64,000 nt of DNA from Halichoerus grypus (GCF_964656455.1 NC_135721.1:88826754-88890753); one strand, 5' to 3'. Numbered from the stretch's first letter, positions 12,185 through 26,144 are shown. Translations and numbers: made by a program. The notes: generated by a model from the sequence alone, not told the origin.

Positions 12185-13755
12185 TGTAATAAATCACCAC
12201 CATGTCTCTTCTCTTTGAAGCTAAGGGTAGGAGTTTGTGAGGTCAAAGGGAACAGATGACACGCCCAACAGAGACAAAGGGCAGTTGGGGATATATCTCT
12301 GCAGTCTTCGCTGGTGCTTTCTTGGTTTGCCTTTGGTTGAAATACTAAAAGAGTGATACTTCTCCATACTGGTAGACTAGCCATCGCCTGTGAGGAAACA
12401 GATCTGGTGTCCTAATGGTTACAGCTTACATGGTACACCAATAATTGCTTAGAAATATCTCAGCTGTGCTCTCTACGACAAATACAAGAGTCTTTCTACT
12501 TTACGAAAGAGGGGGCGACTTTATTCCCTAGACTCATGGAATCTAAAGCAGGACTGGACCGTAGAGATTGCCCAGCATAACCTGTCATTTACAACTCAGG
12601 CAATGGGACCAGGGGTGAGGGCGTTAAGTGATTTTCTCCAAACAAATGCCCAGTTGGGGCAAAACTGGGTCCATATGCTGCCCTGGCAAGTCTTTACCCC
12701 AAGTTCACCCCAAAAATCACTGAAATTACTTATAAAAATATTCAGAGGAATATACTGATGATGGGCCTATAATTGGCTTTTAAAGAAACCAGGCACATTT
12801 TAGGGGACAGTCTTTGGAAGGTGACTTCAAGGAGGTCTTTCAAGCACATGAGCTCAGTGGTCTTCAGACTGGTTCCTGGAACACCCGGGGTCCATCAGAA
12901 ATGGACTCTTCCCCACCCCACCCCCACAGAGCAGCTCTGCCTGCATTCATTTGCATTACAGAGTATCCTTCTGAGTGAGATTTCTTTTGAAATGAATTAA
13001 CCTGAAAACTATTACCCTATAAACAATTCAGCAGTGCTACTAAGAATACAGTTTTATCATCATCAGAAATAAGAGGGCTTCAATTTCTGTTTGTATGTTT
13101 TTACTTTGGACTCTTATGGACCCAAAAGTATCCTTCCCCACTGCCTCCACCATGGCAAACCTGACAGAGCCAACGGGCACTTGGGAGTTGCCTTCACAGA
13201 GTCTTTTCGGAAAGTTCTCTCCCATTTGGTCTTCCTCATCCAGCAGAATTTTCAGGCAGATGTCTTCTCCAGATCTTTGACTGGTGGAGACCTAAGCAGC
13301 TACCGCTCACAGCGCCAGTTTATTGTGTTATTGCTGTCGGCAGAGTTCTACCTGTTCTCTGATTGTTTACCATGAATCATCATGGAGACATAGCACAGCG
13401 CTGTCACATGCCGAACACTGAACAAGTAACTGGAATTCAAACTGCGAGCAAAAGCACCTATTTGATTCTGTTGGTTTACAACCTCATATTCTTGAAGCAA
13501 CCCATCTGATCCTATGAGGACTGTTGTGAGGGTTAATTTTCATTATGGGGCAGTTTGTTATTTCCTAAGTACATCAGAAGAAAAGACTGAAAAGGAAAGG
13601 GTTTCTTTTGGGTTTTGTTGTTTTGTTTTGTTTTTTTGTAATTAATCAGGAAATAAAATATACTTATTATTGAAACATTGCTCTAATAGAGATAGTTTGG
13701 TGCTGAATTATTTTGAATTTGCTAAGTATCTGTACCTCTTTGTTCCTTTTTTCAG
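12185..13755. other. Intron upstream of exon A, mostly unique
   Basis: A weak MIR-like stretch may lie at 12530-12650 (gactggaccgtagagattgcccagc...). Otherwise no repeats. T/G-rich low-complexity DNA at 13604-13640 precedes the polypyrimidine tract of exon A. A branch-point-like tgctaag lies at about 13718-13724. Confidence 0.45.
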
Positions 13756-13807
13756 AATGCTAGAAGATGACCTTAAGCTAAGTAGTGATGAAGAGGAGAA
13801 TGAGCAG
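13756..13807 (+). CDS. AFF3: AFF3 coding exon A (52 bp), acidic MLEDDLKLSSDEEENEQ motif
   Basis: The exon is bounded by a pyrimidine-rich acceptor (tgttccttttttcag, AG at 13754-13755) and a consensus donor (CAG|gtaaga from 13808). Its first base (A) completes a codon begun in an upstream exon. The next 17 codons from 13757 read MLEDDLKLSSDEEENEQ and end exactly at the donor. The AF4/FMR2 family shares the M-L-x-D-D-L-x-L-S-x-S/D-E pattern at this position, between the ALF region and the serine-rich domain. The SSDEEE stretch fits an acidic casein-kinase-2 type phosphosite (family-level inference). The internal ATG is not an initiator; an open frame that runs through both splice sites here is accidental. 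Assignment to AFF3 rather than AFF2 or AFF1 rests on the DEEENEQ ending continuing into exon B. The upstream partner exon was not found in 1-13755. Confidence 0.88.
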
Positions 13808-13813
13808 GTAAGA

Positions 13814-15750
13814 TTTCATTTTATGTTTCTGTCTTTGAATGTGACAGAGAGCCACTGACCCAGTGGGCTGTCCTGGGAGTTGACTGAGTCATACACATTC
13901 AAAATTGTGGTATTCTAAGATGCTGGGTGCCCTCTGGTAATTATGAGCTTCCATGCCATGGGGCCAGTCCACTAAAGTATCTTGGGCTTAATTTCCCTTT
14001 TAAAACTGTGATGCTGTGATTTTTGTGTCATTGAAACCAACAATGGGAACTGACAAGGAAGCCGACTAACATCAGACTTCAATACAAAATCGACCATTTT
14101 TTTGTTTTCTTTTTCTTTTCTTTTTTTTTTTTTCTTTTTGGCAAAGCTCACTGGTCTTCTAGAGATCAACCATGTGACCTAAACTTGTCAGCATGCAACA
14201 GGCAAACTGTAACATTAAACATTGAGAAGTCTTATACAGATATTATTAACATTGAGAAGAAGCAAACGTAGAGGTGAAACTTAAATGATGAATAAAAAAT
14301 AATCATGCTCTGAATAGGCTGTTTGTCTTAGATGATAAATGTGCTTAAAGTGTTCTCCCCTGGTGTTGATTTACAAGCTCAAGACATCAGTCAGGGGTTT
14401 ATAAATACTTTTCTGATCAGTCAAAGTGGAAAAATATCCACATAACATTCATCACTTTCAACTTCTGCATTGCAGGAAATGTTTGTATTTTAAAGCAAGT
14501 TTGAAAACACAAAAGATAGATTTTCCTCTACTTCGGTTTCCTTTTTCTTATTATCTGTGTGGAATTTTTCAAGTTTGGACAAATGTGGTAGGTATAAAGA
14601 CAATCTGGAGAGGTTTTTCCAGAAGTTATTTTTCCATGCCATAGGAGACAGTATGCGGTTGATCTTGGAATCGTGAATTTTATACAAAGGTGTCATGGAG
14701 TGCCATACAGGGATTCAGCTGTCTAGCCATGCAAACACATGTAATGTACAAAGTGTGCAGAGGTGAAATAAAAGCCAAAGGAACATTTCCAGGAAGAGCA
14801 TCTAAGCAGAATATGGCTGTGAGGTCACAGAGGAGTTTGTTCACCTTGAAGAAGAAGGTGAGGCACCAAAGAAGGGCCTGGATGTGAAATAGAACTCGCA
14901 TTGAAACTAGAGTAGCAGCCAAGTGAAGAAAGGTTAACTGAGCAAGGAAAGCTGCTCAGGCTTCGGGTTTTGTAGAGACTGATGACTTTATTTCTAGGTG
15001 TGCACACTAGGACAGTCAGATATCCATAACACAGCAATCTTGGCAGAGCTGAGAATGACTTCACTCCTAATTTTGGTTCCTCATCTATGTGACTATCAGC
15101 TAATCATGTCTTCATGTATTTCCCAATGAGAGGTTCAGATATGTACATTGTGGATTAAGTCATATCAGATGTGTAGATTGTGTATCCTTTATATTAGAAA
15201 AGGGATTCACAGAGTATTGCATTCAGCAAGCTTTCTTAATTTGGAAGGAATTTTCCAGAGTTATTTCCAGGAAATATTTCCACTGAAAACTCAATTTTAA
15301 AAAAAATTAGTTATCAAGGATGTACTAGACATATTCTCTAAGGCAGTAAGAACTTTAAGTTGAATCATTTTGCTTTATTAGCTACTGCTTTCTAATCTGT
15401 GACCATGGATAATATTGCATTGAGAATATATGGGTTAGATCCTTTATTCTTACATTTGGTCCCTCTGTGTGTACACCTTTCCATCGTTTGCAATGAGAGC
15501 AGCTGACAGAATGAATGATTTTTATACAGTGGTATAATTAAGACTCCAGACGGTGGTTTGTATATAGTAGTTTAAGTGATTGCTCTAACACTAATTATAT
15601 TAAGTTATCCTGCTTTGGCCTATAATTATAGCCTGGCCTAATCACAAAATCATAATTTCCATGCTTTTAAAAAAGACTAATGATATGGTATTTTTTCCCT
15701 CCAAGACCAAAATATGATTGTGCCCCTGAAGAGTAGAGCTTATGCGCACG
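13814..15750. other. Intron just after exon A, no repeats recognised
   Basis: AT-rich unique sequence with one pyrimidine-rich run at 14098-14140. Small open frames on both strands lack support. Confidence 0.45.
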
Positions 15751-15754
15751 CACA

Positions 15755-15791
<37 letters not shown>
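15755..15791. repeat. (CA)n microsatellite
   Basis: About 18 uninterrupted CA units, preceded by an imperfect gcgcacgcacaga stretch. Confidence 0.97.
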
Positions 15792-15795
<4 letters not shown>

Positions 15796-16124
15796 TTTTT
15801 CTGGCATTGGGAGATAATTAAACGTTTCACATAAATGATTCTGCCAGATATCATCAGAGTTTTTCCCTTAACCCAAAATCTTTCAAAAATGTATTGTACA
15901 TTTCCCTGCCTCAATAAACAGAGAATACTAAACTCCTTACCCTTCTCCTACATGACATCTGGCTGTCCTTGTGAATATTGGTCACTTGCTGTGACAACAA
16001 GATATCCACAAGAGCTTCAAGTTGCTGTGCCTGTTTGCCCTTCCTCAAGTTGCCTCAGACTCACATGCATTTGAACACTCTGTCTAATGCTTCCTTTATC
16101 CTCATTGTCTTTGCGCTCTCAAGG

Positions 16125-16300
16125 ATGAAGAGACAGGCTAGTTTAGTGAGTAAGCACAGGTTCAGCAGCCAAGCTCCCTGGGTTCAAATCCCTGCTCTGC
16201 TGGTGACTCAGTAGCTTTGCAGCCCTGCCCAAGTCCCCGAGGTGTTCTCTGCTCCAGGGTCACCATTTGTAAAATGGGAATTAATGTTAGATCCCCAAAG
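16125..16300 (-). repeat. MIR, antisense
   Basis: 'ccctgggttcaaatccctgctctgctggtgactcag' and 'gtcaccatttgtaaaatgggaattaatg' are the reverse-complement MIR core and tail. Confidence 0.8.
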
Positions 16301-16379
16301 CCTGCCACTTCCTTGGAACTTGGGCTCACCTGTTATCTTCATGTCACCGGAACCAATGGGCTTTTGGTTTTTTGCTTTT

Positions 16380-18890
16380 TAGTCAACTTATAACTGAATA
16401 TACCATACATAGAGAAAAGTACACATAACCTATGAATACAGTGTAATGAATATTCATAAACCACACACACACACCCATGTAATAATCAGCACCCAGATCA
16501 AGATATAGACACGGCTAGCCTCTCAGGTCTCCCACATCCCCATCCAGTCACCGCCCTCCAGAAGAATAACCACTCTCCTGTTTTTCTAACACCATAGGGT
16601 AATTTTGCTTATTTTTGAACTTTATATCAATGGAATCATACAGTGTATGCTCTTGTTTCTGGCTTCTTTCACTCAGTGTTATGTCTGTGAGACTCATCCA
16701 TGTTGCATGTAATTGAAGTATGTTCATTTTCATTGCTCAGTCATATTTCATCACGTGCATATACCTTAATTTACTTACCCATTCTACTCCCGTTGGGCAC
16801 AAAGGTATTTGGGGGCTATTAGAATAGTACTGTCATTGACATTCTTGTACAGGTCTTCTGGTGAGCATATGGGAACATTTCTATTAGGTCTATGACCAAG
16901 AGTAGAAATCAGGGCCGAGGGGTATATGCATGTCCGAGTAGCTCATCTCAAACCTTTATCCAAAGCAGTTTCACCAACTGACACTCCCATCAGGAGTGTA
17001 AGAGAATTGCAGTTGCTCACATCCTCACCACGTTTGTCTTTTTATGGTAGTGAGCAATATTGTTCTGAAGGTTCCTTTTTTTTGTATTGTCTTTGTCTGG
17101 TTTTAAAAGAAGGGCATTACTGGCTTATAAAATGACTTGAGAAATGTTCCCTGCACTTGTTTTTTCTTGAAGAGATTATATAAAGTTAATGTTAATTTTT
17201 CTTTAAACACCTGTCAGATTTCTCCAGTGAAACCACATGGGTCTGGAGATTTTTAACACAAATTCTATTGTCTGAATAGTTATTTCACATGGGGTAGGTT
17301 ATGGGCAGTATGTGCTCTTTAAGTAATTGGTTTATCATGTCATTTAAGTTGTCATATTTATATATAGAAAGTTCTATTCTTTTATTGTTCCTTTAATGTC
17401 TGGGTCGATGGTGATATCCCATTTCATCTTGAGACTGATCTTATTTTTGTCTTTGTCATCTTGCTAGAGGTTTTTCAATTTCATTGTTTTAAAAAAAAAA
17501 AAAAACAAGTTTTTTTTTTCATTGGTATCCTCTACCAACTTTTCTGTTTTTGATTTTATTGATTTAACTTTATTATTTCCCTCCTTCTGTTGCTTTGGGT
17601 TCATTTTGCTCTTCTTTTTCTGGATTCTTCAGAGACCTTAGATTACTGATTTGAGGTTTGTCCTCTTTTATAATATAAGCATCTACATTTTCCTTTCAGC
17701 ACGCTGTAGCTGCATCCCACAAATTTTGACACGTTGTATTTTCATTGTCCCTCAGTTCGGTGAGACTTCCCCTTTGATGCATGGATTATTTAGAAGTGGG
17801 TTGTGTTTCATTTCCAAATGTTTGGAGATTTCCTGTAATCTTACTTGTATTGATTTCTAGTTTGGTTCCATTATGGTCAAAGAACACATTCTGTATGATT
17901 TCAATTCTTGGAAAGTTACTAAGTATTTTTTTTGGCCCAAGATCTGGTCTATATTGGTATATGTCTTATGGGCACTTGAAAGAATGTAGATTCTGCTGCA
18001 GTTGGGTGGAGTGTTCTATAAATGTCAATCAGATCCTGTTGGTTGATATTATTGTTGAGTTCTTCTAGATCCTTGCTGACTTTCTCTCTAGTTGCTTTAT
18101 CAATTGTTGGGAGAGGAATGTTGAAGTCTCCAGCTATAATTGTGGATTTGTCTGTTGCTCCTTTCCATTCTATCAGTTTTTGCTTCACATATTTTACAGC
18201 TCTGTTATTTGGTGCATAACATTTAGGATTGCTGTGTCTTCTTGGTAGATTGACTTTTTTTTTTTATAGTTTACATACAGTGTTATATTAGTTTTAGGTG
18301 TACAATATAGTGATTCAACACTTCCACACATCACCCAGTGCTCATCATATAAGTGCACTCCTCAATCTCTGTTACCTATTTCACTGATGTTCCACTCTAT
18401 CTCTGGTAATTTTCTTTGCTCTGAGGTCTACTTTATCTGATACTGATATAGCTGCTGCTGCCTTCTTTTGATTAATGTTTTACATAATGTAACTTTTTCC
18501 ATTCTTTTACTTTCAACCCACCTATACTGTGTATTTGAAGTGAGTTTCTTACAGATAATATATTATTGTCACATTTTTTTATCTATTTTGCCAATCTGTC
18601 TTTAATTGATGTATTTAGAACATTTGCATTTAATGTAATTACTGATATACTAAGGCTTAAGTCTGTCACTTTATTTTTGCTTTTCTGTCACTTTCCTTTT
18701 CTTTCTGTTTTCCTTTTTCTGTTTTCTTTTCCCTGACTTCCTATAGGTTTCTTGAACATTCTACAGAATTCTGTTTTTATTTATCTGTCATATTTTTAGT
18801 GTATCTCTTTATATAGCTTTTTTAATGGCTGTTCTAGGAATTACATTATATATACATAACTTATTAACAGTTCATTAGTGATGGCATTTT
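16380..18890 (-). repeat. Old L1 LINE, antisense, internally deleted
   Basis: From left to right the sequence follows L1 backwards: 3' untranslated region, ORF2 C-terminus ('ggaatcatacagtgtatgctc', 'actcatccatgttgcatgtaa'), then after a jump near 17085 the reverse-transcriptase region, then the endonuclease. The - strand frame at 17949-18188 keeps endonuclease-domain motifs IIAGDFNIPL and DLIDIYRTLHP, with the GDFN core. Many stops and shifts make it inactive. A second, younger L1 tail is nested at 18253-18398. Confidence 0.92.
18253..18398 (-). mobile_element. Short L1 3' end nested in the older L1, antisense
   Basis: Poly(T) followed by 'atagtttacatacagtgttatattagttttaggtgtacaat' and 'cacccagtgctcatca' is the 3' end of carnivore L1s. 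It interrupts the older ORF2 sequence between 'cttcttggtagattgac' and 'ctctggtaattttctttgctctgagg'. Confidence 0.82.
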
Positions 18891-19559
18891 ACAGGTTTCC
18901 TCCCTGAGTATTCTCCATCACAGAACTGATAATATGTGGATAATGGAGGATTTTGTTTTCTATCTTCCTGACTTTTTGAGTGAGCAACCTGAATCTTATT
19001 CTGTATCTTATTCATCCTAGTGCATACCCTGGCTGACTGGCATCCAGTAGGAAACCCTCCTCTTCCCATAACCAGATGCACACAAGTATCTTTATCTTCA
19101 CTCATCCCCTCCTTTATTCCTATTACATGAGAATGCTGCTTTTTTTTATCAAGTCTGTCCCATTTCCTCTCAGTTACTTGGGGCCTTGTTCTTTTGACTC
19201 CTTTCTGCCCCACCTCCCTGTCAGAACTATGCATTGGGTCACAAGTAACCTCCACAGAGCCAAACATACTGGGCTCTTTTCAGTCTCTTGGCTTACCAGA
19301 AGACTTACCGCATTAAACTATCAATCACCCCACTTTTCTTGAGGTGTCTAACACTAAACTCCTGGTTTGCTTCCTGCCCTTTTGACTGTTTCTTGTTAGG
19401 CTCCTTTCTGGCTGCTCCTCTTCTGCCCAATTTTAAATATTGAAGTCTTTCAGCATTTATTCATGATTTCTGTTCTCCACTTCCTTTCTCTCCCTCCCTC
19501 TCTCCTCTCTCTGTCTGGGTGATCTCTTCCATTCCCATGACCTTCATTTTTTATATGCT

Positions 19560-20515
19560 TACAATTTCTAAAGTTATATCCGCAGCTCAGAACTCTCTTC
19601 TAAACTGCAGACCTACTTGACTTTTCCACTTGGATGTGTCACAAGCATTTCAAATTCAATTTGTGCCGAACTGGACTTCTGGTCTTTGCCATTCTTTACC
19701 CACCCACACACAAATATATTCTTCTTGTGATTGTTTCCCTTTCTAAAAGTAGCCCTGCCAGACACCCAGTTGTTCAAGCCTAGAAACACCGAGCTCATCC
19801 TTGACAACTCCCTGTTCCTCACTTAAATGTTAATTTTATCTCTAAGGCCTATAAATTCAACCTCCAAAATTAAATACTAGCCTTTTCATCTCTTTCCATC
19901 CTGACAAGTCTAAACCAATCTAGTAGACACTAGCATATTTCTATTCTTCCTCTCTATAATGCAATCTCCCCATGGCAATATTTTAAAAATATAAATCAGA
20001 TCAACTCATTCCTTGGTCTAAAATCTTAAATAGGTTTTCCATTTCACTTGAGATAAAATCCAGAGCCCATAGCATGACTAACACTAAGTCCAGCTTCACC
20101 CCCTTCTTTCCCTTCACTTCACATTGAGCTCATTCATGGCACATTAGCCACATGGGCCTTCTTACAGCTCCTTTAACAAGCCATGCTCAGCTGCCTCAGG
20201 GCCTCCAGAGGCCTCTCCTCCCTTATTTTTTTTTTTTTTTTTTTTTGGCTTGACCAACACCTACTCATCCTGGAAGTGCAACATAACTTTTACTTTCTCA
20301 GGGGGCCTCCCCATTCTCTAAATCGGACCTCCCAGTTAGTCCTTCTCCCAATTGTCTTAACCTTTCTTCGTAAGTCTCATCATATTTTTAGTTATGTGTT
20401 ATGTTTACTTCTTAAAATATCTGTCTCTACCAACGAGACTGGAAGTTTCCTGAGGGCAGGGACTGTGTCTGGCACAGCAGTGGTGCTAAATACTTGCTGA
20501 ATGGGTACATGAATC
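19560..20515 (+). repeat. L2 LINE fossil, sense
   Basis: The sequence follows the L2 3' region: 'gcctcagggcctccag', 'ggaagtttcctgagggcagggactgtgtctgg' and the end 'gtggtgctaaatacttgctgaatggg'. A T-run of about 20 bases at 20227-20247 interrupts it and may be the tail of another insertion. 18900-19560 is CT-rich and may be more of the same element. Confidence 0.75.
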
Positions 20516-20519
20516 CCCA

Positions 20520-23500
20520 TACAATTTTGAGTTGAATTGACAGGATTTCCTGCTTTTTGTTGTCCAGTATCAAAGATAACTTTGGCTCTGCCTTTATTCT
20601 TTTACTGAACACTATGGTTTTTCAAATTAGTCCTGTCCAAAGATCCAAGGTGTTGACAGAGAAGACAAAAACATAAGACCCAAAATCTTAAGGTGGCTGT
20701 AGATGAATGTACAAATAATCTACCTATTTAGGAGGAAAGGTCTATCCAATCTCCAATGGAAATGTCTATAGCCACTTCTTAAATTTGCTTACTGCCACGC
20801 CATGTTGAAGTTACAAATGTTCAGAATTTATCTCAAACAGAAGCCTCTGAAACCAAAAGAATGGGTTTCTCTGCAGCCTTCCCTTTCAAGGATAGCAGAA
20901 TTTTGACTGTAACGTCTAGAGCTGAGATTGTGACAGAGTTTACCTAGAAAGTTTGGGGTTATAATTAAAATGGAAGCATATTCCCATGTTCGCTCTTATA
21001 ATTTTCATACTTGATGGGGTTCAAACTGGGACTAGGACAAATAATATGAGAATCCATCTTCTTGTTTGTCTGGGTAAATGAAAGATACCAATAGTGTAGC
21101 AATTTATTTAGATCCCCTTTTCTGTAACTCTTGGCTTTAACATTCCAGAAGCCAATGTTTTTATGTAAGAATGCAAAGAAATTAGAAGATTTAAGACAAA
21201 ACTATTCCTGAAGTCACTAAGTACTAAAGGAATTTTTTTAATGGAATTGGAGGGATTAATTATATTGCATGTCTTCCAATTTGGTAAAAAGAGGAGCTCT
21301 GCTTCTCAAGTCAGGGAAAACTTGGGAAGTCAAACACAGCGAATATCTAGATAAAATTATTATAGCCAAGGCTTAAGGAGAGGAACAGATGATTAAGACT
21401 TTCAGCAAGAAGCAGCCGAGAGAGTGTCAACTGCAGACAGTGTTTCAGAGATGACAAATATATAAGCTCAGGGAGAGTAAAGAAGCAGGGATCCAAATTG
21501 AATGGCTACATATGTGCCTGCAGCTTCCAGTAATTACATTATCCACACGTTATCAGGCAGTCTTTTCATTTTAATTATATAACTGCATTTTTCTCTTTAA
21601 ATGAGCATGGTTTATCCACTCAAACTGACAATTTTAATTTTACAGGCACTGATGATTGGATATAATCTGTAGAGGGAAATTTTCCTACTGGCAGAATTTA
21701 CATCTTACAATGAAGAAAAGTTACCTTTTAATCCCCAGTCAATATTTGGAGAGCACACAATTAATTTAATAGATATCTAGGTAGCTAATGTAAATCTTCA
21801 AGTTAAAGAGCCAGTTCTTATTTTTAATGCATGAAGTACTAACCGTGTCTCAAAAAGAATCCCAGCCCTCTCGGAATGAATCTAAAGCCTCACTGCATCA
21901 AGATGTCAAGATCGTAGGTGCAATTGCTCCGAGCACTGAATTGCAGTTCTCATTGCTTTTTGTCACCTTTGGTTTCTTATGGGGAGGCACAGAAACATCC
22001 CCACTCGGTTCTCTGCTTTTTACCATAGAGGCCACTGGATAACTCACATCAGTGTGGGGTGTAATATAGAAAGCAGATTGCCAATTGTAAGAGGCTCTGT
22101 TCATTTTTTCCCTGTTCCTTTTTAATATGACAATTGCATAACAGAAAGCAGAGCTTTCGAAAAGAACCTCTGAAGCCATTGGCAGTGCAGGTCTATCAGT
22201 GACCAAATGAATTAGCTAAATGATATGCAGACGTGGAATAAAAACATAGGAGGTTTGTGCAGCCCAGCTTCACTTCCCTGGGTGCATTTTTCTTCTCAGG
22301 ATCAGCTCGGTGGATGCCGGAGTTCTTGGCCTGTGAAAATTTATTACCCACAGAGTCAATCTGCATTCAGGTGGCCAAGTCTGAATAAATAGAGTCATTG
22401 TGCTTGTCTGGGATTTGTGGCTAAAGTTCATCCAGTCAGCTTGACATTCACATCCCAGGAGATTCATAAAAGCCAACACCCTGGTATGTGCTCTTGAATC
22501 CTGCCAAACTTGTGTAGAATTATATAAACAGGAGTTGAAGCAGTAATCAGGACCAGGTTTGAGGGGCAAGGCTCCAAAATCAAGTTCCTCCTCCATTAGA
22601 AATGAACTGTATTGTAGATGTTATTTGTAGTCAAACAAGAGCTAAAAAATTTTTACATAAGAGTCCTTCTGAGAATCAACTTGAATGCCTACTAAGTGCC
22701 GAACATCAAGCAAGACACATTAGCAATATTCATTATGGTAATTTAGCCTCAAACATTTAAAGTAAATTTTAAATGCCAGCAAAAGCTCTGCCCTCAACGT
22801 ACAAAAAGAAGCATATATTACATATATTAAACTTAATAGCAAAATAGAAAAAAAGGAAGAGTAGTTTATGTTTGTTTTTATGTTTAGTCTTGCATTAATG
22901 TTATCCCTAAGCTAAATATCCAATTTAATCATATTGATGAATTAGTTTCTTTTTAATATAGAAGCAGAGCAATAACTCAAATTGAAAACGACTGCCTGTC
23001 AGGTCGTCATGTGTATGAAGTAAGCATCTATTTGAAACTTCTGTCGCAGTCAGTGGAGACTCAAATGTGTAGCAGGAGATTTTTATTTGGAGAACAGTCC
23101 TAAAACTTAGTTAAGTAATCATAATATATCAATGAAATTTCATTGTCACCAGAAGCAAATGCAAAAATCTCTTAATATGGCCAATTTTATGAAATCATGC
23201 CACTCTTCATACACATTTGTGAAAAGCACGAGCATAGGTAGTAGATGACCAAAAATGTAATGGCCTTTGTTTCATGTTCATGAACAATAATTTTCAAAAT
23301 TGAAATTACCAGCTGACTTAAATGTCACTGAGCACAGATGTACAAAGCCCCACAACCCTATTTCCTAAAATATTTTCTCAGACTTCTTCTGAGGACCCGA
23401 TTGAGATTTATGTAGGTTTAGTTGTGCCCAACCTGCCTGGACCGTAGGATGTGACTGGTTTCGGTTGGAAGACCCTGAACAGAAATCCAGGAAATGAGAA

Positions 23501-25220
23501 AATTATATGAAAATTAAAAGATGATCCATTAAATTTGGGCAAACATACAATTAACACAAAAACAGAGAATCATTGCTTTGTTAAGTTCAAGAATTCATAG
23601 AGGAGCTATATTTTTGAAACTAAGCCAAGTTTTTGTTAATGGTGGATATCAGTACCCACAAAATAGACTCTCCATTTGGAGAACAGAAGAAAGGCCATGC
23701 GTCAGGAGTTGATAGGCATGCTCTTCTCAAATACGGCTGCCAGCAGAGCTCCTGGTTGGCAGAGGAAATGGAATTCTCCCTCCAGAGGACATAGCTATTT
23801 AACTCAGAGGAATAGTACTTTGTCCTGTGACTTTAATGGTTTTTATCTTCAATAGCTTCTTCAGAAGTGTAACCATTCAAGAGTGGATGCTCCTTGGAGT
23901 ATATGCTATCACTCAGATCCAGGCTTGAGTGGTTTCATTTAGTGAGGGATTTACCTACAGTCACTCAGGTGTTTGGTCCAGATATGCACTTGGAAAGTTT
24001 TATTTTTGTTTGTGTTTTCCCAAATCTTCTCCAAGTGGGGCTGGTTATCTCCTAGCACAGCTTTTCTCAGGAGACTCTCTTAGCCTGTTGTTTCTACATG
24101 GAGCATAATCATTTGTGGTCATTCAACACCCCTTGGCACTTGCCAGTTCCATCCTGACCAGATTTGCAGCCAACAGGTTGGGCTGAGTGAAAGAAGACCA
24201 TCTTTAAGAAGCAGACCAGACAGGTCCCGAAACGTCAGGCCACCAGACCGTCCTCTCCACACCAGAAAAGTGCAAATGAGCCAGACTGTCTCTCTGGGGA
24301 GGTCGATTCAACAACATGTCTCCGGGTACCACTTATTTCAACATGGGGTTCATTCTTAAACGTCTAAAGCAGTTCAAGGAAGAGTATGTGATTACATCGC
24401 ATATGTGAAAACACTTTTCACATATAAACCCTGAGGCAGTAGTCTCTTGAGAGGTGAAAATGCTAATACATCACACAATCAGAATCAATTTAACTTTCTT
24501 TTATGTTAAAAAAATTGGTTTGCAAAGTACAATTAGAAGACTCTTAACCATTACAAACCTATTTTTACCTTCAAATATTGCAAATACAGTAAAAAAGGTG
24601 TCTAAGTGAAACATAAAATCAGACTTAAGATGTTGGTTATTCAAATACAAGTTGCATTTACAACAAAACTATCAAAACATTTATGTGACTCTCATCTTTA
24701 TACAATAAAAAAGTCACGTTTATATGCCACACAACTTGGACCCCAGTTGCATTCCTGATAATCAAACACCTACCAAGACCGGTGGAAAATGAATGGGTCT
24801 CCACCAAAGCATTGTGTTGAGGTAGCATAAGGATAAAAGCATTTGGCAAACCCAACAAAGTAGGAAGTGACTGAACCCAGTATCCACCTGCTATGCCAAA
24901 GGTGAGAGTTGTTAACAGGCCATCACCATCTTGGCCATGCTCAAGGTCTGGCTTGCACTGAAATTGCTCTGTGAGATGAGTTCTAGGAGTGTGTGAATGA
25001 CCAAAACCCTAACCAGTGGGCCACAAAGCCATGGTAGAACCTGCAGGGCTCTTAGATTGCATCCCCTCCACACTCCAAATTTAACCTTCCATTCCCAACA
25101 ACCAGGAATCATTTAAATCCACATACTACCTGTGGAGTATCTCCAAGCTACTCAACCATCCTTAGATATGATGGTCATTCTTGCTTGTTTGCTTCCACTT
25201 TGAAATTGCAAATGCTAGAT
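20520..25220. other. Long intron stretch with no recognised repeats
   Basis: About 4.7 kb of AT-rich DNA with no SINE, L1, L2 or MIR that I can recognise. This is the longest clean block in the window. Open frames such as 21827-22042 and 22270-22596 have no domain or splice support. A repeat-poor block inside a regulatory gene is a reasonable place to look for conserved noncoding sequence. Confidence 0.5.
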
Positions 25221-25226
25221 GAACAT

Positions 25227-25227
<1 letters not shown>

Positions 25228-25266
<39 letters not shown>
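25228..25266. repeat. (CA)n microsatellite
   Basis: About 19 uninterrupted CA units after gaacatg. Confidence 0.97.
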
Positions 25267-25271
<5 letters not shown>

Positions 25272-26144
25272 GCTATTGCCTTGCCAGTGTTCTGTCCCAG
25301 AATCCAAATGTTTCCACCACTCTCACCATTGTGAGAATTTACAGCCAAGCTTGGATCTTTCACCATCATCCAGCAATACTGGTGGGTTTGCCCCATTTGC
25401 CTGGTGAATCCTCAGTGATCTCTGCACCTTCCTAGCCCTGACCCAGGCAGGCATCTCCTTATTATATGCAGTTCTGTCATGTGAGCTCTGGAAGTAAAAA
25501 CAACTTTTTCCTCCGGAGTTTCTGGCAAGCTCTGAGATAAACAATATGCTTCTACCTGTAAACCTCTTGAGGAAAAGACTTTAGTCCCAGAAACCTAAAA
25601 CCCACCCATCTCCTTTGCAAATGCCTGTCTCAAACATGACTCCTAGGCTTCCTCTTCATTAATGTCCCCACAGGAAGCTTGCCCCTGGGTGTGTTAGCGT
25701 CCACTCAGCATCCCACCAGTCCCCGTCACAGTGAGACTGGCAGAATTCCAAATTCCTCTGGTCCCCTTCCCTTCACCCTCTCCAGGGATAGTCCAAGGTG
25801 AGGCAAAGGCAGGGCTGGGGTACCATTTCTTACCGGCTCTGACTGTGAGCAAGTCAGCCTTACCGAACCCCTGTTTCAATATCTTAAGGTCACTGGACAA
25901 AAATACTAAAGTAGATTAATAGAAAACATTTTATATTAATATAAGTATGTGTTACTGTAAAGCTGTTAGAACGCACATTTTAACATCCTCCCCCTCCCTT
26001 CTGCCTCTTCTCCTCTCCCTTCTCCCCAGGAATGTTCTTTATTTGCGTTGCTGGAACCTTTTTTAATGCCTGTGTAGTAATAAAAGGAGAGGAGTACAGG
26101 AAGAAGCCAGGAAAATTGATTTATATCAGAAAAGGCAAGAAGCT

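Noticed and set aside
1..13755. Search for the AFF3 exon preceding exon A
   Set aside because: No segment ending in the needed phase with AFF-like peptide (for example a ...HSWPPPL... motif) was seen.
13670..13858. 62-aa open frame spanning exon A
   Set aside because: It reads through both splice sites; only 13756-13807 is exonic.
17949..18188. 79-aa frame with endonuclease motifs on the - strand
   Set aside because: Real homology, but to L1 ORF2 in a decayed element; annotated as part of that repeat and not as a gene.
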